DNA of 64,000 nucleotides from Paraburkholderia rhizosphaerae. GTDB lineage: Bacteria > Pseudomonadota > Gammaproteobacteria > Burkholderiales > Burkholderiaceae. Where the stretch lies: positions 174,025-238,024 of the forward strand of contig NZ_SORE01000012.1 in NCBI RefSeq assembly GCF_004366595.1, read 5' to 3'. Below, one piece after another: positions 1 to 9,277 of this stretch. How positions within the stretch are numbered: the stretch's first letter is position 1; each line of letters starts with the position of its first letter. The notes below the pieces were generated by a model. The model made no database searches. It worked only from the letters and a program-made list of their open reading frames with translations, and was not told where the DNA came from. A program made the position numbers and the translations under genes.

Positions 1-768
1 ATGGACGCGTATCTGATGGGTGCGCCCCGTTTTCAGTTCCGCTTCCATCAGCGCGTAGCCCGGCCAGCGGTCCACCAGATTAAACACCGTATGTGACGGC
101 AGGCCGTCCGGCTGGACCCGCACGCGCCGCTCGCCATCCGGCAGCAAATATTTATGCAGCGGCTCCTTGACCGCACGGCGGCGGCCCCAGTCGCTCGCCC
201 ACTCGCCGTGCCCGCACGCGTAATAGCGCTTGTCGATCCGGTTCTCGCGAATCTGCTCATGCAGATCGACCAGCGCCGCGCGCTTTTTCGCGAGCATCAG
301 CACGCCGGACGTCTCGCGGTCGAGCCGATGCACCAATTCGAGGAATTTTGCTTGCGGCCGCGCGGCGCGCAACTGCTCGATCACGCCGAACGCGACCCCG
401 CTGCCGCCATGCACGGCGACGCCGGCCGGCTTGTCGATCACGAGCAGGTGCTCATCCTCATACAAAACTGTGAAATGCGCGGACGGAGGCGGCAGCGGTT
501 TCGCGTCGGCCGCCGCATGCGCGATGCGAACCGGCGGCACCCGCACCAGATCGCCGTACGCAAGCCTGTACTGCGCATCGACCCTGCCCTTGTTCACCCG
601 TACTTCCCCGCTGCGCAGAATTCGATAAATATGGCTTTTCGGCACACCTTTACAGATGCGCAACAAAAAATTATCGATCCGCTGACCGGCCGCGCTGTCG
701 TCGATTTTGATCATCGACACTTGATCACTTGCGACCGGTTTCTGGGAAATTTTGCCTAACTCTTTCAT
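1..768 (-). CDS. rluC: Ribosomal large subunit pseudouridine synthase RluC (3' end cut by window edge)
   Basis: Reading the minus strand from the ATG at 766-768 gives 256 residues with no stop before the window edge. An N-terminal S4 RNA-binding domain (about residues 20-80, with GQRIDNFL and GVPKSHIYRILRSGEVRVNK) is followed by the RluA-type catalytic domain with the signature HRLDRETSG, whose Asp is the catalytic residue, and then RTHQIRVH. The family modifies uridines of 23S rRNA (RluC: positions 955, 2504 and 2580 in E. coli). About 60 C-terminal residues should lie outside the window. It diverges from rne, a common arrangement in proteobacteria. The chosen start aligns well with E. coli RluC. 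Confidence 0.93.
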   Translation of the reverse strand, partial: MKELGKISQKPVASDQVSMIKIDDSAAGQRIDNFLLRICKGVPKSHIYRILRSGEVRVNKGRVDAQYRLAYGDLVRVPPVRIAHAAADAKPLPPPSAHFTVLYEDEHLLVIDKPAGVAVHGGSGVAFGVIEQLRAARPQAKFLELVHRLDRETSGVLMLAKKRAALVDLHEQIRENRIDKRYYACGHGEWASDWGRRRAVKEPLHKYLLPDGERRVRVQPDGLPSHTVFNLVDRWPGYALMEAELKTGRTHQIRVH

Positions 769-1622
769 TCTGAATATAATTTGCCCAGCAGTCTGAGGCG
801 GGTGGTGGGTTCGACCGGCGCGATGAAACCGGCGTACTAGCCGAACCGCGGGCGGATTGCATAGGTGCAGGTGTTAAACCGACATTTTACTTGCGCCAGG
901 GGCGGGTTGCTCACCCCGAAAATGAGATGCAACAAGTTGCACGCACGGAAGCCGTATCCGGCAGGGACAGCGCCCAGAGGCGCGTTCGGTCGGGACAGCT
1001 TCCGCGGTAACGGAATTTTGGTCAAAAAGAATTTGACTGGCGAGCCCCGGCATCGGGCAGTCGCTTACCGGCCTGACTTCGGGCCCGGACCTCGCGTTTG
1101 AACCTCCGGTTCGAACGCAGACTCTGGCGCCCGGTTCTGATTCCCGGTAGCGGTTCGATGCGAGGCGCGCCGGTGGCGAAAATACGGCGAGCGCCCCTGT
1201 CGTCCTGCGAAAAAGCAGGATTTGGCGACGTCAAAAATTCAGGCGAGACAGTTTCGAGCGGATATCGCGCTGCCAGCGAATCCCATGCTGCGCCAGACCG
1301 CAGCCTTCGCCCGTCCGGTCACGCGCCCAGTTGGCGCCCGGTGGGAATGGATGAAGGCGTATGCAGACGGTCGGCCGGGCTCATAGCGTGTCGTGCCGTT
1401 TTATTTGAAGCCGTGTTCGCATGTGCCCTGCGGCAGTCGTCCATTTCTTGCGGACGGCGCCCTCCTAAGGCAATTCTCCCGCCATGATTCCCGCTCCAGC
1501 GTGCTTGTGAAAACACAATAAGGCGCGGCTTGCCGCTGCCCGTCGTCCGGCGCTGAGGTTGCATCCGCAATCTTGTCGTTTGCCGGGCGCGGGCTATCGC
1601 AAAGCCGCTCTGGAGCCGTTCA
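769..1622. other. Long rluC-rne intergenic region / rne leader
   Basis: This stretch of 854 bases lies between the divergent rluC and rne genes. Short open frames exist on both strands, but none has a recognisable domain or a convincing ribosome binding site. A long untranslated leader is typical of rne, where RNase E cleaves its own 5' UTR to autoregulate. I could not pick out a clear sigma-70 promoter pair or a specific autoregulatory hairpin by eye, so the leader role is inferred from position. Confidence 0.5.
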
Positions 1623-4600
1623 ATGAAACGCATGCTGTTCAATGCGACGCAGCAGGAAGAACTGCGCGTCGCCATCGTCGATGGGCAAAAACTCATCGAT
1701 ATCGACATCGAAACCGCCGGCCGCGAACAGCGCAAAGGCAACATCTATAAGGGCATCGTCACGCGCATCGAGCCGTCGCTCGAGGCCTGTTTCGTCAACT
1801 ACGGCGAAGACCGCCACGGCTTCCTGCCGTTCAAGGAAGTCGCGCGCCAGTACTTCCGCGATGGCGTCGAGATGCGCTCCGCGCGCATCCAGGATGCATT
1901 GAAGGAAGGCCAGGAACTGATCGTTCAGGTCGAAAAGGAGGAGCGCGGCAACAAGGGCGCTGCGCTCACCACGTTTATCTCGCTGGCCGGCCGGTATCTG
2001 GTGCTGATGCCGAACAACCCGCGCGGCGGCGGCGTGTCGCGCCGTATCGAGGGCGACGACCGGCAGGAACTGCGCGAAACGATGGCACAGCTGCAATTGC
2101 CGGAAGGCATGAGCATCATCGCGCGCACGGCCGGGATCGGCCGCAGCGCAGAAGAGCTGCAGTGGGACCTGAACTACCTGATGCAACTGTGGCGCGCGAT
2201 CGAGGCCGCGTCGCAAAGCGGTCAATCCGGCCAGCCGATGCTGATCTATCTCGAATCGAGCCTCGTGATCCGGGCGATTCGCGACTACTTCCAGCCGGAT
2301 ATCGGCGAAATCCTGATCGACACCACGGAAATCCATGACCAGGCGCGTGCCTTCATGGACATCGTGATGCCGGACAACGTCAGCAAGGTGAAGCGCTACC
2401 ACGACGACGTGCCACTGTTCTCGCGCTTCCAGATCGAGCATCAGATCGAAACCGCGTACTCGCGCACGGTGCCGCTGCCGTCGGGCGGCGCGATCGTGAT
2501 CGACCACACCGAGGCGCTGGTTGCGATCGACGTGAACTCGGCGCGCGCGACGAAGGGTGCCGACATCGAGGAAACGGCCGCACGCACCAACCTGGAAGCC
2601 GCCGACGAAGTCGCACGCCAGTTGCGCCTGCGCGACCTCGGCGGTCTGATCGTGATCGACTTCATCGATATGGAGTCGGCCAAGAGCCAGCGCGAAGTCG
2701 AGCAGCGCCTGAAAGATGCGCTGAAGCACGACCGCGCGCGCGTGCAGATGGGCAAAATCTCCCGCTTCGGCCTGATGGAACTGTCGCGCCAGCGGCTGCG
2801 CCCGGCGCTGTCGGAAGGCAGCCATGTGACCTGCCCGCGCTGTAACGGCACCGGGCATATCCGCGATACCGAATCGTCCGCGCTGCAAGTGCTGCGGATC
2901 ATTCAGGAAGAAGCGATGAAGGAAAACACCGCGGCGATCCATTGCCAGGTGCCGGTCGAGGTCACCGCCTTCCTGCTGAACGAAAAGCGCTCGGAAATCA
3001 ACAAGATCGAGTCGCGCTTCAAGGTCAACGTCGTGCTGGTGCCGAACAAGCACCTCGACACGCCGCACTACAAGCTCGAGCGTCTGCGTCATGACGATGC
3101 GCGCCTCGACGACCCGCGCGCGTCGTGGAAGATGGCCGAGGAAGCAGCCCGCGAGCTGGAGTCCGAAACCGGCTACAGCAAGCGCACCGAAGAAATCAAA
3201 CCGAAGCAGGAAGCCGCGGTGAAGGGCATCACGCCGGAGAAACCGGCGCCGAGCGCCCCGGTACGCAGCACGGCGACGCCGGCGCCGGTCGCCGTCACGC
3301 CGGCTTCGGGCGGGTTTATCGGCTGGCTGAAGGGTTTGTTCGGCATGCAGCCGGCCGCTCCGGCGCCGGCCCCCACGCAGCCTGAGAAAGCCACGCGTCC
3401 GGCACGCGGCGAGCGCACCGAACGTGGCGAGCGCGGCGGCGAGCGCGGTGGTGACCGCAATCGCAATCGCCGCGGCGGCGCGGCGCGCGACACGGTCACA
3501 CGTGGCGAAGGCGCGGCAGCCGGCAGCGGCGGTCGCACGGGGCAACAACCGCGGCGCGACGAACGCGACACTCGTGAAACGCGCGAAGCACGCGGCGGCC
3601 GCGATCGGGACACCCGCGAAGGACGTGAACCGCGCGAAAGCCGGGATCGCGATACCCGCGAAGGCCGCGACAACCGCGGCGAGCGTGCGGAACGCGCGGA
3701 ACGTGGTCAGGACCGCTCGACCGAACGCGCCGACACGGCGGAAACCGGTGCTCGCGCCGAACGTCCGGAACGTGGCGAGCGTCAGGAGCGTCGCGAACGC
3801 CCGGATCGCGTCGAACGCGGCGAGCGCCGCCGGCAGCAGCAGGAGAACGCCGACGCGCTGAGCCAGACTGACGCGGACGTCTCTGCGCAGGCGCAAGCGA
3901 ACCTGACGGGCGGCGCCGCGCCCGTCGACCAGGAAGTGGCGCGCGACGGGGAAGAACGCCGTCGCCGCCGCCGTGGCCGTCGCGGTGGCCGCCGTGAGCG
4001 CGAAGAAGAAGGCGTGAACGTGAACACCGCTGCGGACATGGCCGAAGCGGAAGGCGATGCAGCGAGCGTGCAGGCGGAAGCGCCCGTGCGCGCGCCGGAG
4101 CATACCGGTCGCCACGAAGTGCAGCAGCCGGCGGAAACGTCGGTGGAAGTGGTTGTCGCAGCGGTCGCGACCGAATCGCACGTGGTGACCGAGTTGCACG
4201 CAGCGGCTGAAACGCCGGCACTTGCCGCCGAAAAGGCCGCGACGGTCGACCATGTAGCGCCGGTTGCACAAGCGCCGGCAGCCGGCACGACGCCGGCTCA
4301 GCCACAGCCGTCGGTGGCGCAGGCGCCGGTTGCATCGACGACGCCGGCTGTGCAAACCCATACGGCATCCGCTGACGAATTCGGCACGCCGGCAACAGTT
4401 GCGCCGCAGATTCCTGCAGCAACGCCGGCAGCGGAACCGACGCCAGCGCTCGCCGTTCAGGCTGACGTCGAGCCGTCGAGGACCGATCTGCAGCGCGCCG
4501 CGGCGGCGCCGGCTAGCTTCGAACCGGTCGCCCAACCGCAGCCCGTGACACCGGCCGCCGAACCGGCGCCGCAAGCCGAAGCCCCGCGCACGGTAGCGTT

Positions 4601-4955
4601 TGAGACTGTTGAACCGGCAAAAACTGTCGAGCCGCAGCCTTACCCGGCCGCTGCACCGGAGGCCGTAGCGACTCCGGCTGAGGCGCCCGCTCCGGCGCCT
4701 GTCGCGACGCCGCAAGCCGCGCGTGCGAACGGCGTGCACACCGCAACCACGCGGCTGTCGCCGGAAGACCTGCAACCGATGCTGGCCAGCGCCGGCCTCG
4801 TCTGGGTCAACACGGACGCCGACAAGCTGCGCGCCGCGCAGGACGCCGCCGCGCAGGTCGTGCCGCCGGCACGCGTGCCGCGCGAGCGCAAGCCGCTGCC
4901 GCCGGTCGACACGACGCCGATGCAGCAGGTCGAAACGCTGAAGCACCCGCAATAA
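1623..4955 (+). CDS. rne: Ribonuclease E
   Basis: A 1110-residue RNase E, the essential endonuclease for mRNA decay and for rRNA and tRNA maturation. The N-terminal half carries the S1 domain (from GNIYKGIVTRIEPS at about residue 39), the DNase-I-like catalytic site (AIDVNSARATKG around residue 303 and DFIDM around 346, matching the two metal-binding Asp of E. coli RNase E) and the Zn-link CPRCNGTGH near 403. The second half is a disordered scaffold: an Arg/Glu-rich stretch at about 590-740 for RNA binding, then an Ala/Pro/Val-rich segment. A short conserved tail (SPEDLQPML) closes the protein and may be a partner-binding microdomain. Two hairpins lie downstream. Confidence 0.97.
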   Translation: MKRMLFNATQQEELRVAIVDGQKLIDIDIETAGREQRKGNIYKGIVTRIEPSLEACFVNYGEDRHGFLPFKEVARQYFRDGVEMRSARIQDALKEGQELIVQVEKEERGNKGAALTTFISLAGRYLVLMPNNPRGGGVSRRIEGDDRQELRETMAQLQLPEGMSIIARTAGIGRSAEELQWDLNYLMQLWRAIEAASQSGQSGQPMLIYLESSLVIRAIRDYFQPDIGEILIDTTEIHDQARAFMDIVMPDNVSKVKRYHDDVPLFSRFQIEHQIETAYSRTVPLPSGGAIVIDHTEALVAIDVNSARATKGADIEETAARTNLEAADEVARQLRLRDLGGLIVIDFIDMESAKSQREVEQRLKDALKHDRARVQMGKISRFGLMELSRQRLRPALSEGSHVTCPRCNGTGHIRDTESSALQVLRIIQEEAMKENTAAIHCQVPVEVTAFLLNEKRSEINKIESRFKVNVVLVPNKHLDTPHYKLERLRHDDARLDDPRASWKMAEEAARELESETGYSKRTEEIKPKQEAAVKGITPEKPAPSAPVRSTATPAPVAVTPASGGFIGWLKGLFGMQPAAPAPAPTQPEKATRPARGERTERGERGGERGGDRNRNRRGGAARDTVTRGEGAAAGSGGRTGQQPRRDERDTRETREARGGRDRDTREGREPRESRDRDTREGRDNRGERAERAERGQDRSTERADTAETGARAERPERGERQERRERPDRVERGERRRQQQENADALSQTDADVSAQAQANLTGGAAPVDQEVARDGEERRRRRRGRRGGRREREEEGVNVNTAADMAEAEGDAASVQAEAPVRAPEHTGRHEVQQPAETSVEVVVAAVATESHVVTELHAAAETPALAAEKAATVDHVAPVAQAPAAGTTPAQPQPSVAQAPVASTTPAVQTHTASADEFGTPATVAPQIPAATPAAEPTPALAVQADVEPSRTDLQRAAAAPASFEPVAQPQPVTPAAEPAPQAEAPRTVAFETVEPAKTVEPQPYPAAAPEAVATPAEAPAPAPVATPQAARANGVHTATTRLSPEDLQPMLASAGLVWVNTDADKLRAAQDAAAQVVPPARVPRERKPLPPVDTTPMQQVETLKHPQ

Positions 4956-4961
4956 CGCGGA

Positions 4962-5037
4962 ACGCGGCCCGGCCGGAAACGGCCGGGCCGCGTGCGAACC
5001 GGCACGCAAAGCCCGCCCCTGATGGCGGGCTTTTTCA
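4962..5037 (+). terminator. Tandem hairpins ending rne transcription
   Basis: A perfect 13-bp GC stem (4962-4974 with 4981-4993, loop GGAAAC) lies directly after the rne stop. It is followed by a 9-bp stem (5009-5017 with 5024-5032, loop CCTGAT) running into TTTTT. The second has the form of a rho-independent terminator; the first may block exonucleases or act in processing. Confidence 0.85.
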
Positions 5038-5115
5038 CAATTGGCAGGCATAACCCGAATCGAGCGAAAACGGGCGTTCCGCTAGAATGGAGCACTGCAT
5101 CTCAATAATCGAATC

Positions 5116-6222
5116 ATGTCCCGACGCATCATTCCCTTGACCGACGTCAGCGCAGTGCCAGTCATTTCCGGCCCCGCGCAAGCGCCACGCGGTGAGCTGC
5201 GCGACACGCTGTCGCGGCCGCTGCGCGACCTGCGCATTTCGGTCACGGACCGCTGCAATTTCCGCTGCGTCTATTGCATGCCGCGTTCGGTATTCGACAA
5301 GGACTACCCGTTCCTGCCCCACAGCGCGCTGCTGACTTTCGAGGAAATCGAACGCGTCACGCGGCTTTTCGTCGCACAGGGCGTCGAGAAGATCCGGCTG
5401 ACCGGCGGCGAACCGCTGCTGCGCAAAAACATCGAGTTCCTGATCGAGCGGCTCGCGAGCCTGAGCACGCCGGACGGCCGCCCGCTCGACCTGACGCTGA
5501 CCACCAACGGCTCGCTGCTCGCCCGCAAGGCGCGCAGCCTGAAAGACGCGGGCCTAAAGCGCGTGACGGTGAGCCTCGATGCGCTCGACGACACGCTCTT
5601 TCGCAAGATGAACGACGCGGACTTCGCGGTCGACGACGTGCTCGCGGGCATCGACGTCGCGCAGTCGATCGGGCTTGCGCCGGTGAAGGTCAATATGGTC
5701 GTCAAGCGCGGTACGAACGATGGCGAAATCCTGCCGATGGCGCGCCACTTCAAAGGCAGCGGCGCGGTGCTGCGCTTTATCGAATACATGGATGTCGGCA
5801 CGTCGAACGGCTGGAACATGGCCGAAGTGCTGCCGTCGGCGGACGTCGTCGCGCGTATCGGCGCGCACTTCCCGCTGACGCCGCTCGAGCCGCACAGCGC
5901 AGCCGAAACCGCGCAGCGCTGGGGTTACGCGGACGGTAGCGGCGAGCTCGGTGTGATCTCGAGCGTCACGCGCGCATTTTGCGGGACCTGTACGCGCGCG
6001 CGGCTGTCGACCGAAGGCAAAGTGTATCTGTGCCTGTTTGCGTCGAACGGCCATGACTTGCGCACGCTGCTGCGTAACGGCTCAAGCGACGACGAAATCG
6101 CCACCGCGATCGCGCATATCTGGGAAGCGCGCGCGGACCGTTATTCGCAGCTGCGCGGCAGTGCGCAGGCCCGCGCGGAAACGGCGGAGCGGCGCGTCGA
6201 AATGTCATATATCGGCGGCTAG
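5116..6222 (+). CDS. moaA: GTP 3',8-cyclase MoaA
   Basis: A 368-residue radical SAM enzyme that converts GTP to (8S)-3',8-cyclo-7,8-dihydroguanosine 5'-triphosphate, the first step of molybdenum-cofactor synthesis. The N-terminal CX3CX2C cluster is CNFRCVYC (Cys47, 51, 54) and the second 4Fe-4S site is FCGTCTRARL plus a downstream Cys. The TGGEPL motif and the C-terminal Gly-Gly required in MoaA are present. It opens the cluster moaA-mobA-moeA, all on the plus strand with gaps of 75-90 bases. Confidence 0.97.
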   Translation: MSRRIIPLTDVSAVPVISGPAQAPRGELRDTLSRPLRDLRISVTDRCNFRCVYCMPRSVFDKDYPFLPHSALLTFEEIERVTRLFVAQGVEKIRLTGGEPLLRKNIEFLIERLASLSTPDGRPLDLTLTTNGSLLARKARSLKDAGLKRVTVSLDALDDTLFRKMNDADFAVDDVLAGIDVAQSIGLAPVKVNMVVKRGTNDGEILPMARHFKGSGAVLRFIEYMDVGTSNGWNMAEVLPSADVVARIGAHFPLTPLEPHSAAETAQRWGYADGSGELGVISSVTRAFCGTCTRARLSTEGKVYLCLFASNGHDLRTLLRNGSSDDEIATAIAHIWEARADRYSQLRGSAQARAETAERRVEMSYIGG

Positions 6223-6297
6223 CGGCAAAAGCACTTCGCGTACGCACACCGACGCGCCAAAGCACACGTTCTTTCACCCTCCCAACTCGCGCTCCCG

Positions 6298-6912
6298 ATG
6301 CCGATCCTCACCGACCAGATCACTGGCCTGCTGCTCGCGGGCGGCCGCGGCATGCGCATGGGCGGTGTCGACAAAGGGCTGCAGATGCTGCGCGGCGAGC
6401 CGCTCGCGCTGCACGTGATCAAGCGCCTCGCGCCGCAAACCGGGCCGCTGCTGATCAGCGCGAACCGCAACGCCGAACGCTACGCCGCGCTCGGCGCACC
6501 ATTTGGCGCGACCGTGATCGCCGACACGTTGCCCGATTTTCCTGGGCCGCTCGCGGGCATGCTGGCCGGCCTGCGCGCCGCCCGTACCGGCTTTATGCTG
6601 AGCGCACCGTGCGACACGCCCGCACTGCCCGCTGACCTCGCCGCGCGCCTCGCCGACGCACTCGACGCGGCGCAAGCCGATATCGCGACCGTCGCGACCG
6701 CGAACGCCCGCCACGAGGTGTCGATTCACCCGGTCTTCGCGCTGCTGCGCACGTCACTGGCCGACGACCTCGCTGTCTTTCTGCACGCGGGCGAGCGCAA
6801 GGTCCGCGCGTGGTACGCGCGCCACAGGACCGTCGAAGTCACTTTTGCCGATGAACGCGCGTTTTACAATGTCAATTCCTTGCAAGAACTGGCGGACCTC
6901 GAACGACACTAA
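6298..6912 (+). CDS. mobA: Molybdenum cofactor guanylyltransferase MobA
   Basis: A 204-residue nucleotidyltransferase that joins GMP from GTP to Mo-molybdopterin, making the guanine-dinucleotide cofactor used by DMSO-reductase-family enzymes. The N-terminal nucleotide-binding loop GLLLAGGRGMRMGG and the metal-binding motif APCDTPALP are both present, and the length is usual for MobA. It sits 75 bases after moaA and 87 before moeA, so it is likely co-transcribed. Confidence 0.94.
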   Translation: MPILTDQITGLLLAGGRGMRMGGVDKGLQMLRGEPLALHVIKRLAPQTGPLLISANRNAERYAALGAPFGATVIADTLPDFPGPLAGMLAGLRAARTGFMLSAPCDTPALPADLAARLADALDAAQADIATVATANARHEVSIHPVFALLRTSLADDLAVFLHAGERKVRAWYARHRTVEVTFADERAFYNVNSLQELADLERH

Positions 6913-6999
6913 AGGCAGCGGACACCCGCTTTCTGCTGTCTTCGCCGCAATCGCCCGGCGACCGACGAAACTGTACCCGGTCGCGACGTCTCCCCATTC

Positions 7000-8313
7000 A
7001 TGACCACGTCCAACGAACTTTCCCGCTGCGTCGCGCAGTTCGATCCTCAAGCTTTGCCGGTTTCGGCCGCCCAGGCGATCGTGCGCCAATGGGCGACGCC
7101 GATCGCGGCGGCCGAGCGTGTCACGCTATCGGACGCGCTCGACCGCGTGCTGGCCGAAGACATCGTGTCGCCGATCGACGTGCCCGCCTACGACAACTCG
7201 GCGATGGACGGTTATGCGTTCGACGGCGCCGCGCTCACCAACGCGGCTGCGGCAGCCGACGGTTCGGTCACGCTGGCCATCGCCGGCAAGGCGCTGGCGG
7301 GCCATCCGTTCGCGGGCAGCATCACCGCGACGCAATGCGTGCGCGTGATGACCGGCGCGCTGATGCCCGCCGGCTGCGACACGGTGGTGCCGCAGGAACA
7401 GGTGGAAGCCGCCGACGACGGTCAATCGATCCGCTTCGCTGCCGGCGCGCTACGTAGCGGCTCGAACCGGCGCCGCGCGGCCGAAGACCTTGCACGCGGC
7501 GCGCCGGCGCTGCGCGCGGGGCGCATCGTACGGGCCTCGGACCTCGGCCTGCTCGCGTCGCTCGGTATCGGCGAAGTCGCGGTGCGCCGGCGCCTGCGCG
7601 TCGCATTCTTTTCGACCGGCGACGAATTGCGCTCGATCGGTCAGCCGCTCGACCCGGGCTGCGTATACGACAGCAACCGCTATACGCTGCTTGCGATGCT
7701 GCGCCGGCTGAACTTCGATGCGATCGATCTGGGCGTCGTGCGCGACGAACCCGCGGCGCTCGAGAAGGCGCTGCTCACCGCGGCGGCGAGCGCCGACGTG
7801 ATCCTCACGTCGGGCGGCGTATCGGTCGGCGAGGCGGACCTGACGAAACACCTGTCGCGCGCACTCGGCGATGTCGCCTTCTGGAGCCTCGCGATGCGTC
7901 CCGGCCGGCCGATGGCGTTCGGCCGGGTGTGGTCCGGCGGGCGCGCCGGCGTCGGCGAGCCAGCGCTATTCTTCGGCTTGCCCGGCAACCCGGTCGCGGT
8001 GATGGTGACGTTCTATCAGATCGTGCGCGATGCACTGCTGATCATGGCCGGCGCCACGTTGCAGCCCGCGCCGGTGTTGCACGCGAAGTCAGCCACGTCG
8101 ATTCGCAAGCGTCCCGGCCGCACCGAGTTTCAGCGCGGCACGGCGCGGCGTGGCGCGGATGGCCGCTGGCAGGTCACGCCGACCGGCTCGCAAGGTTCCG
8201 GCGTGCTCAGCTCGATGAGCGAAGCGAACTGCTTTATCGTGCTCGCGCATGACCAGGCCGACGTCGACGCGGGCGACACTGTCGAAATCATGCTGTTTGA
8301 CGGTTTAATTTGA
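7000..8313 (+). CDS. moeA: Molybdopterin molybdenumtransferase MoeA
   Basis: A 437-residue MoeA, which inserts molybdate into adenylylated molybdopterin. Family features are the YDNSAMDGYAF motif near residue 65, the FFSTGDEL segment, and the MoCF-binding motif TSGGVSVGEADL around residues 268-280, with the C-terminal beta-barrel domain after about residue 345. It acts after Mog, which is encoded far away at 49112. Good length and no interruption. Confidence 0.96.
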   Translation: MTTSNELSRCVAQFDPQALPVSAAQAIVRQWATPIAAAERVTLSDALDRVLAEDIVSPIDVPAYDNSAMDGYAFDGAALTNAAAAADGSVTLAIAGKALAGHPFAGSITATQCVRVMTGALMPAGCDTVVPQEQVEAADDGQSIRFAAGALRSGSNRRRAAEDLARGAPALRAGRIVRASDLGLLASLGIGEVAVRRRLRVAFFSTGDELRSIGQPLDPGCVYDSNRYTLLAMLRRLNFDAIDLGVVRDEPAALEKALLTAAASADVILTSGGVSVGEADLTKHLSRALGDVAFWSLAMRPGRPMAFGRVWSGGRAGVGEPALFFGLPGNPVAVMVTFYQIVRDALLIMAGATLQPAPVLHAKSATSIRKRPGRTEFQRGTARRGADGRWQVTPTGSQGSGVLSSMSEANCFIVLAHDQADVDAGDTVEIMLFDGLI

Positions 8314-8415
8314 CCACGCGCGCGTTCGCATAACGATTCGTTACGGCGGAAAATATCGCGCGCAAAAACCAGGCTTTCACCATTGCTCACTACGCGACTC
8401 ACGGGTACGACCTCA

Positions 8416-8691
8416 ATGAAAAAACAGATCTCGTTCATCGCACCGGGACAAACCGCCAAAGCGCTGATCCTCGTGTACCTGACGTTCAGCGTGCCGATCG
8501 TGCTGCTCGGTGTGCTGGTTGCTTTCTTCCGCTACGGCTCGGTCGAGTTCAGCACTGTGTTCAGCGCGCTGCTGCTCAACGCGATCCTCGGCTTCGTGCT
8601 GCTGTGGATTGCCTGTCATGCGTACAACTGGGTCGCATCCCGCTTCGGCGGCATTGAGATACAGCTGAGCGACGTGCCGGAGGAAGCCTGA
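8416..8691 (+). CDS. Small two-helix membrane protein (DUF3566-like)
   Basis: A 91-residue protein starting at ATG 8416. An upstream in-frame TTG at 8383 would add residues with no sign of conservation. Two hydrophobic segments (about residues 14-36 and 46-70) flank a short polar loop, and the tail reads GGIEIQLSDVPEEA. This layout resembles small DUF3566-type membrane proteins found in Burkholderiaceae; the assignment is from memory of the pattern. Its stop overlaps the start of the acetyltransferase (TGATG), so the two are translationally coupled. Function unknown. Confidence 0.7.
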   Translation: MKKQISFIAPGQTAKALILVYLTFSVPIVLLGVLVAFFRYGSVEFSTVFSALLLNAILGFVLLWIACHAYNWVASRFGGIEIQLSDVPEEA

Positions 8692-9200
8692 TGGCGTCGG
8701 CAATCCGTGCCGCGACGCCGGCCGATGTCGGCGCGATGCTCGCGCTGATGCACGAGCTGGCGGAGTACGAAAAGCTCACGCACCTGTTCGTCGCGACTGA
8801 AACGGATGTGCGCGATGCATTGTTCGGTGCGCGTCCGTCGGCGGAAGCGCTGGTCGCCGAAAGCGACGGCCGAATCGTCGGCTATGCGCTCTTCTTCCAC
8901 AACTACTCGACGTTCCTTGGCCGCCGCGGACTTTATCTCGAAGACGTGTACGTGCAGCCGTCGCAACGCGGCAGCGGCCTCGGCTCGGCGATGCTGCGGC
9001 ATCTCGCGGCACTCGCGGTCGAACGGCAGTGCGGGCGCTTCGAATGGTCGGTGCTCGACTGGAATCAGACGGCGATCGACTTCTACGAGAGATTGGGCGC
9101 AACCGTGCTGCCTGACTGGCGCATCGTGCGCATCACTGGGGACGCGCTCGAGCAACTCGCGGCGGGTCGCGGTAGCAGTAGCAGTAGCGGCGCCCGATAA
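8691..9200 (+). CDS. GNAT-family N-acetyltransferase
   Basis: A 169-residue GNAT protein. It has the usual order: N-terminal strand-helix (IRAATPADVGAMLALMHEL), the acceptor-side strands GYALFFHNYSTF and LYLEDVYVQP, then the acetyl-CoA loop QRGSGLGSAM (about 92-101) and WNQTAIDFYERLGA typical of diamine- or amino-acid-acetylating GNATs. The C-terminus is a short Ser-run coded by an AGT/AGC repeat. It is coupled by a 1-base overlap to the membrane protein before it. The substrate cannot be read from sequence. Confidence 0.9.
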   Translation: MASAIRAATPADVGAMLALMHELAEYEKLTHLFVATETDVRDALFGARPSAEALVAESDGRIVGYALFFHNYSTFLGRRGLYLEDVYVQPSQRGSGLGSAMLRHLAALAVERQCGRFEWSVLDWNQTAIDFYERLGATVLPDWRIVRITGDALEQLAAGRGSSSSSGAR

Positions 9201-9277
9201 GCGCGGCGGGGTTTCAGTGACGGGGCGACGTGCGGGTTGCCGTCGGTGTCGGCTCCCCCACGCGTTGCCCGGTTTGC

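Noticed and set aside
1620..5051. A long minus-strand open frame (over 1100 codons) opposite rne
   Set aside because: The encoded protein is Arg/His/Leu-rich low complexity with no domain. It is the usual antisense shadow of a GC-rich gene, while the plus strand encodes a full RNase E.
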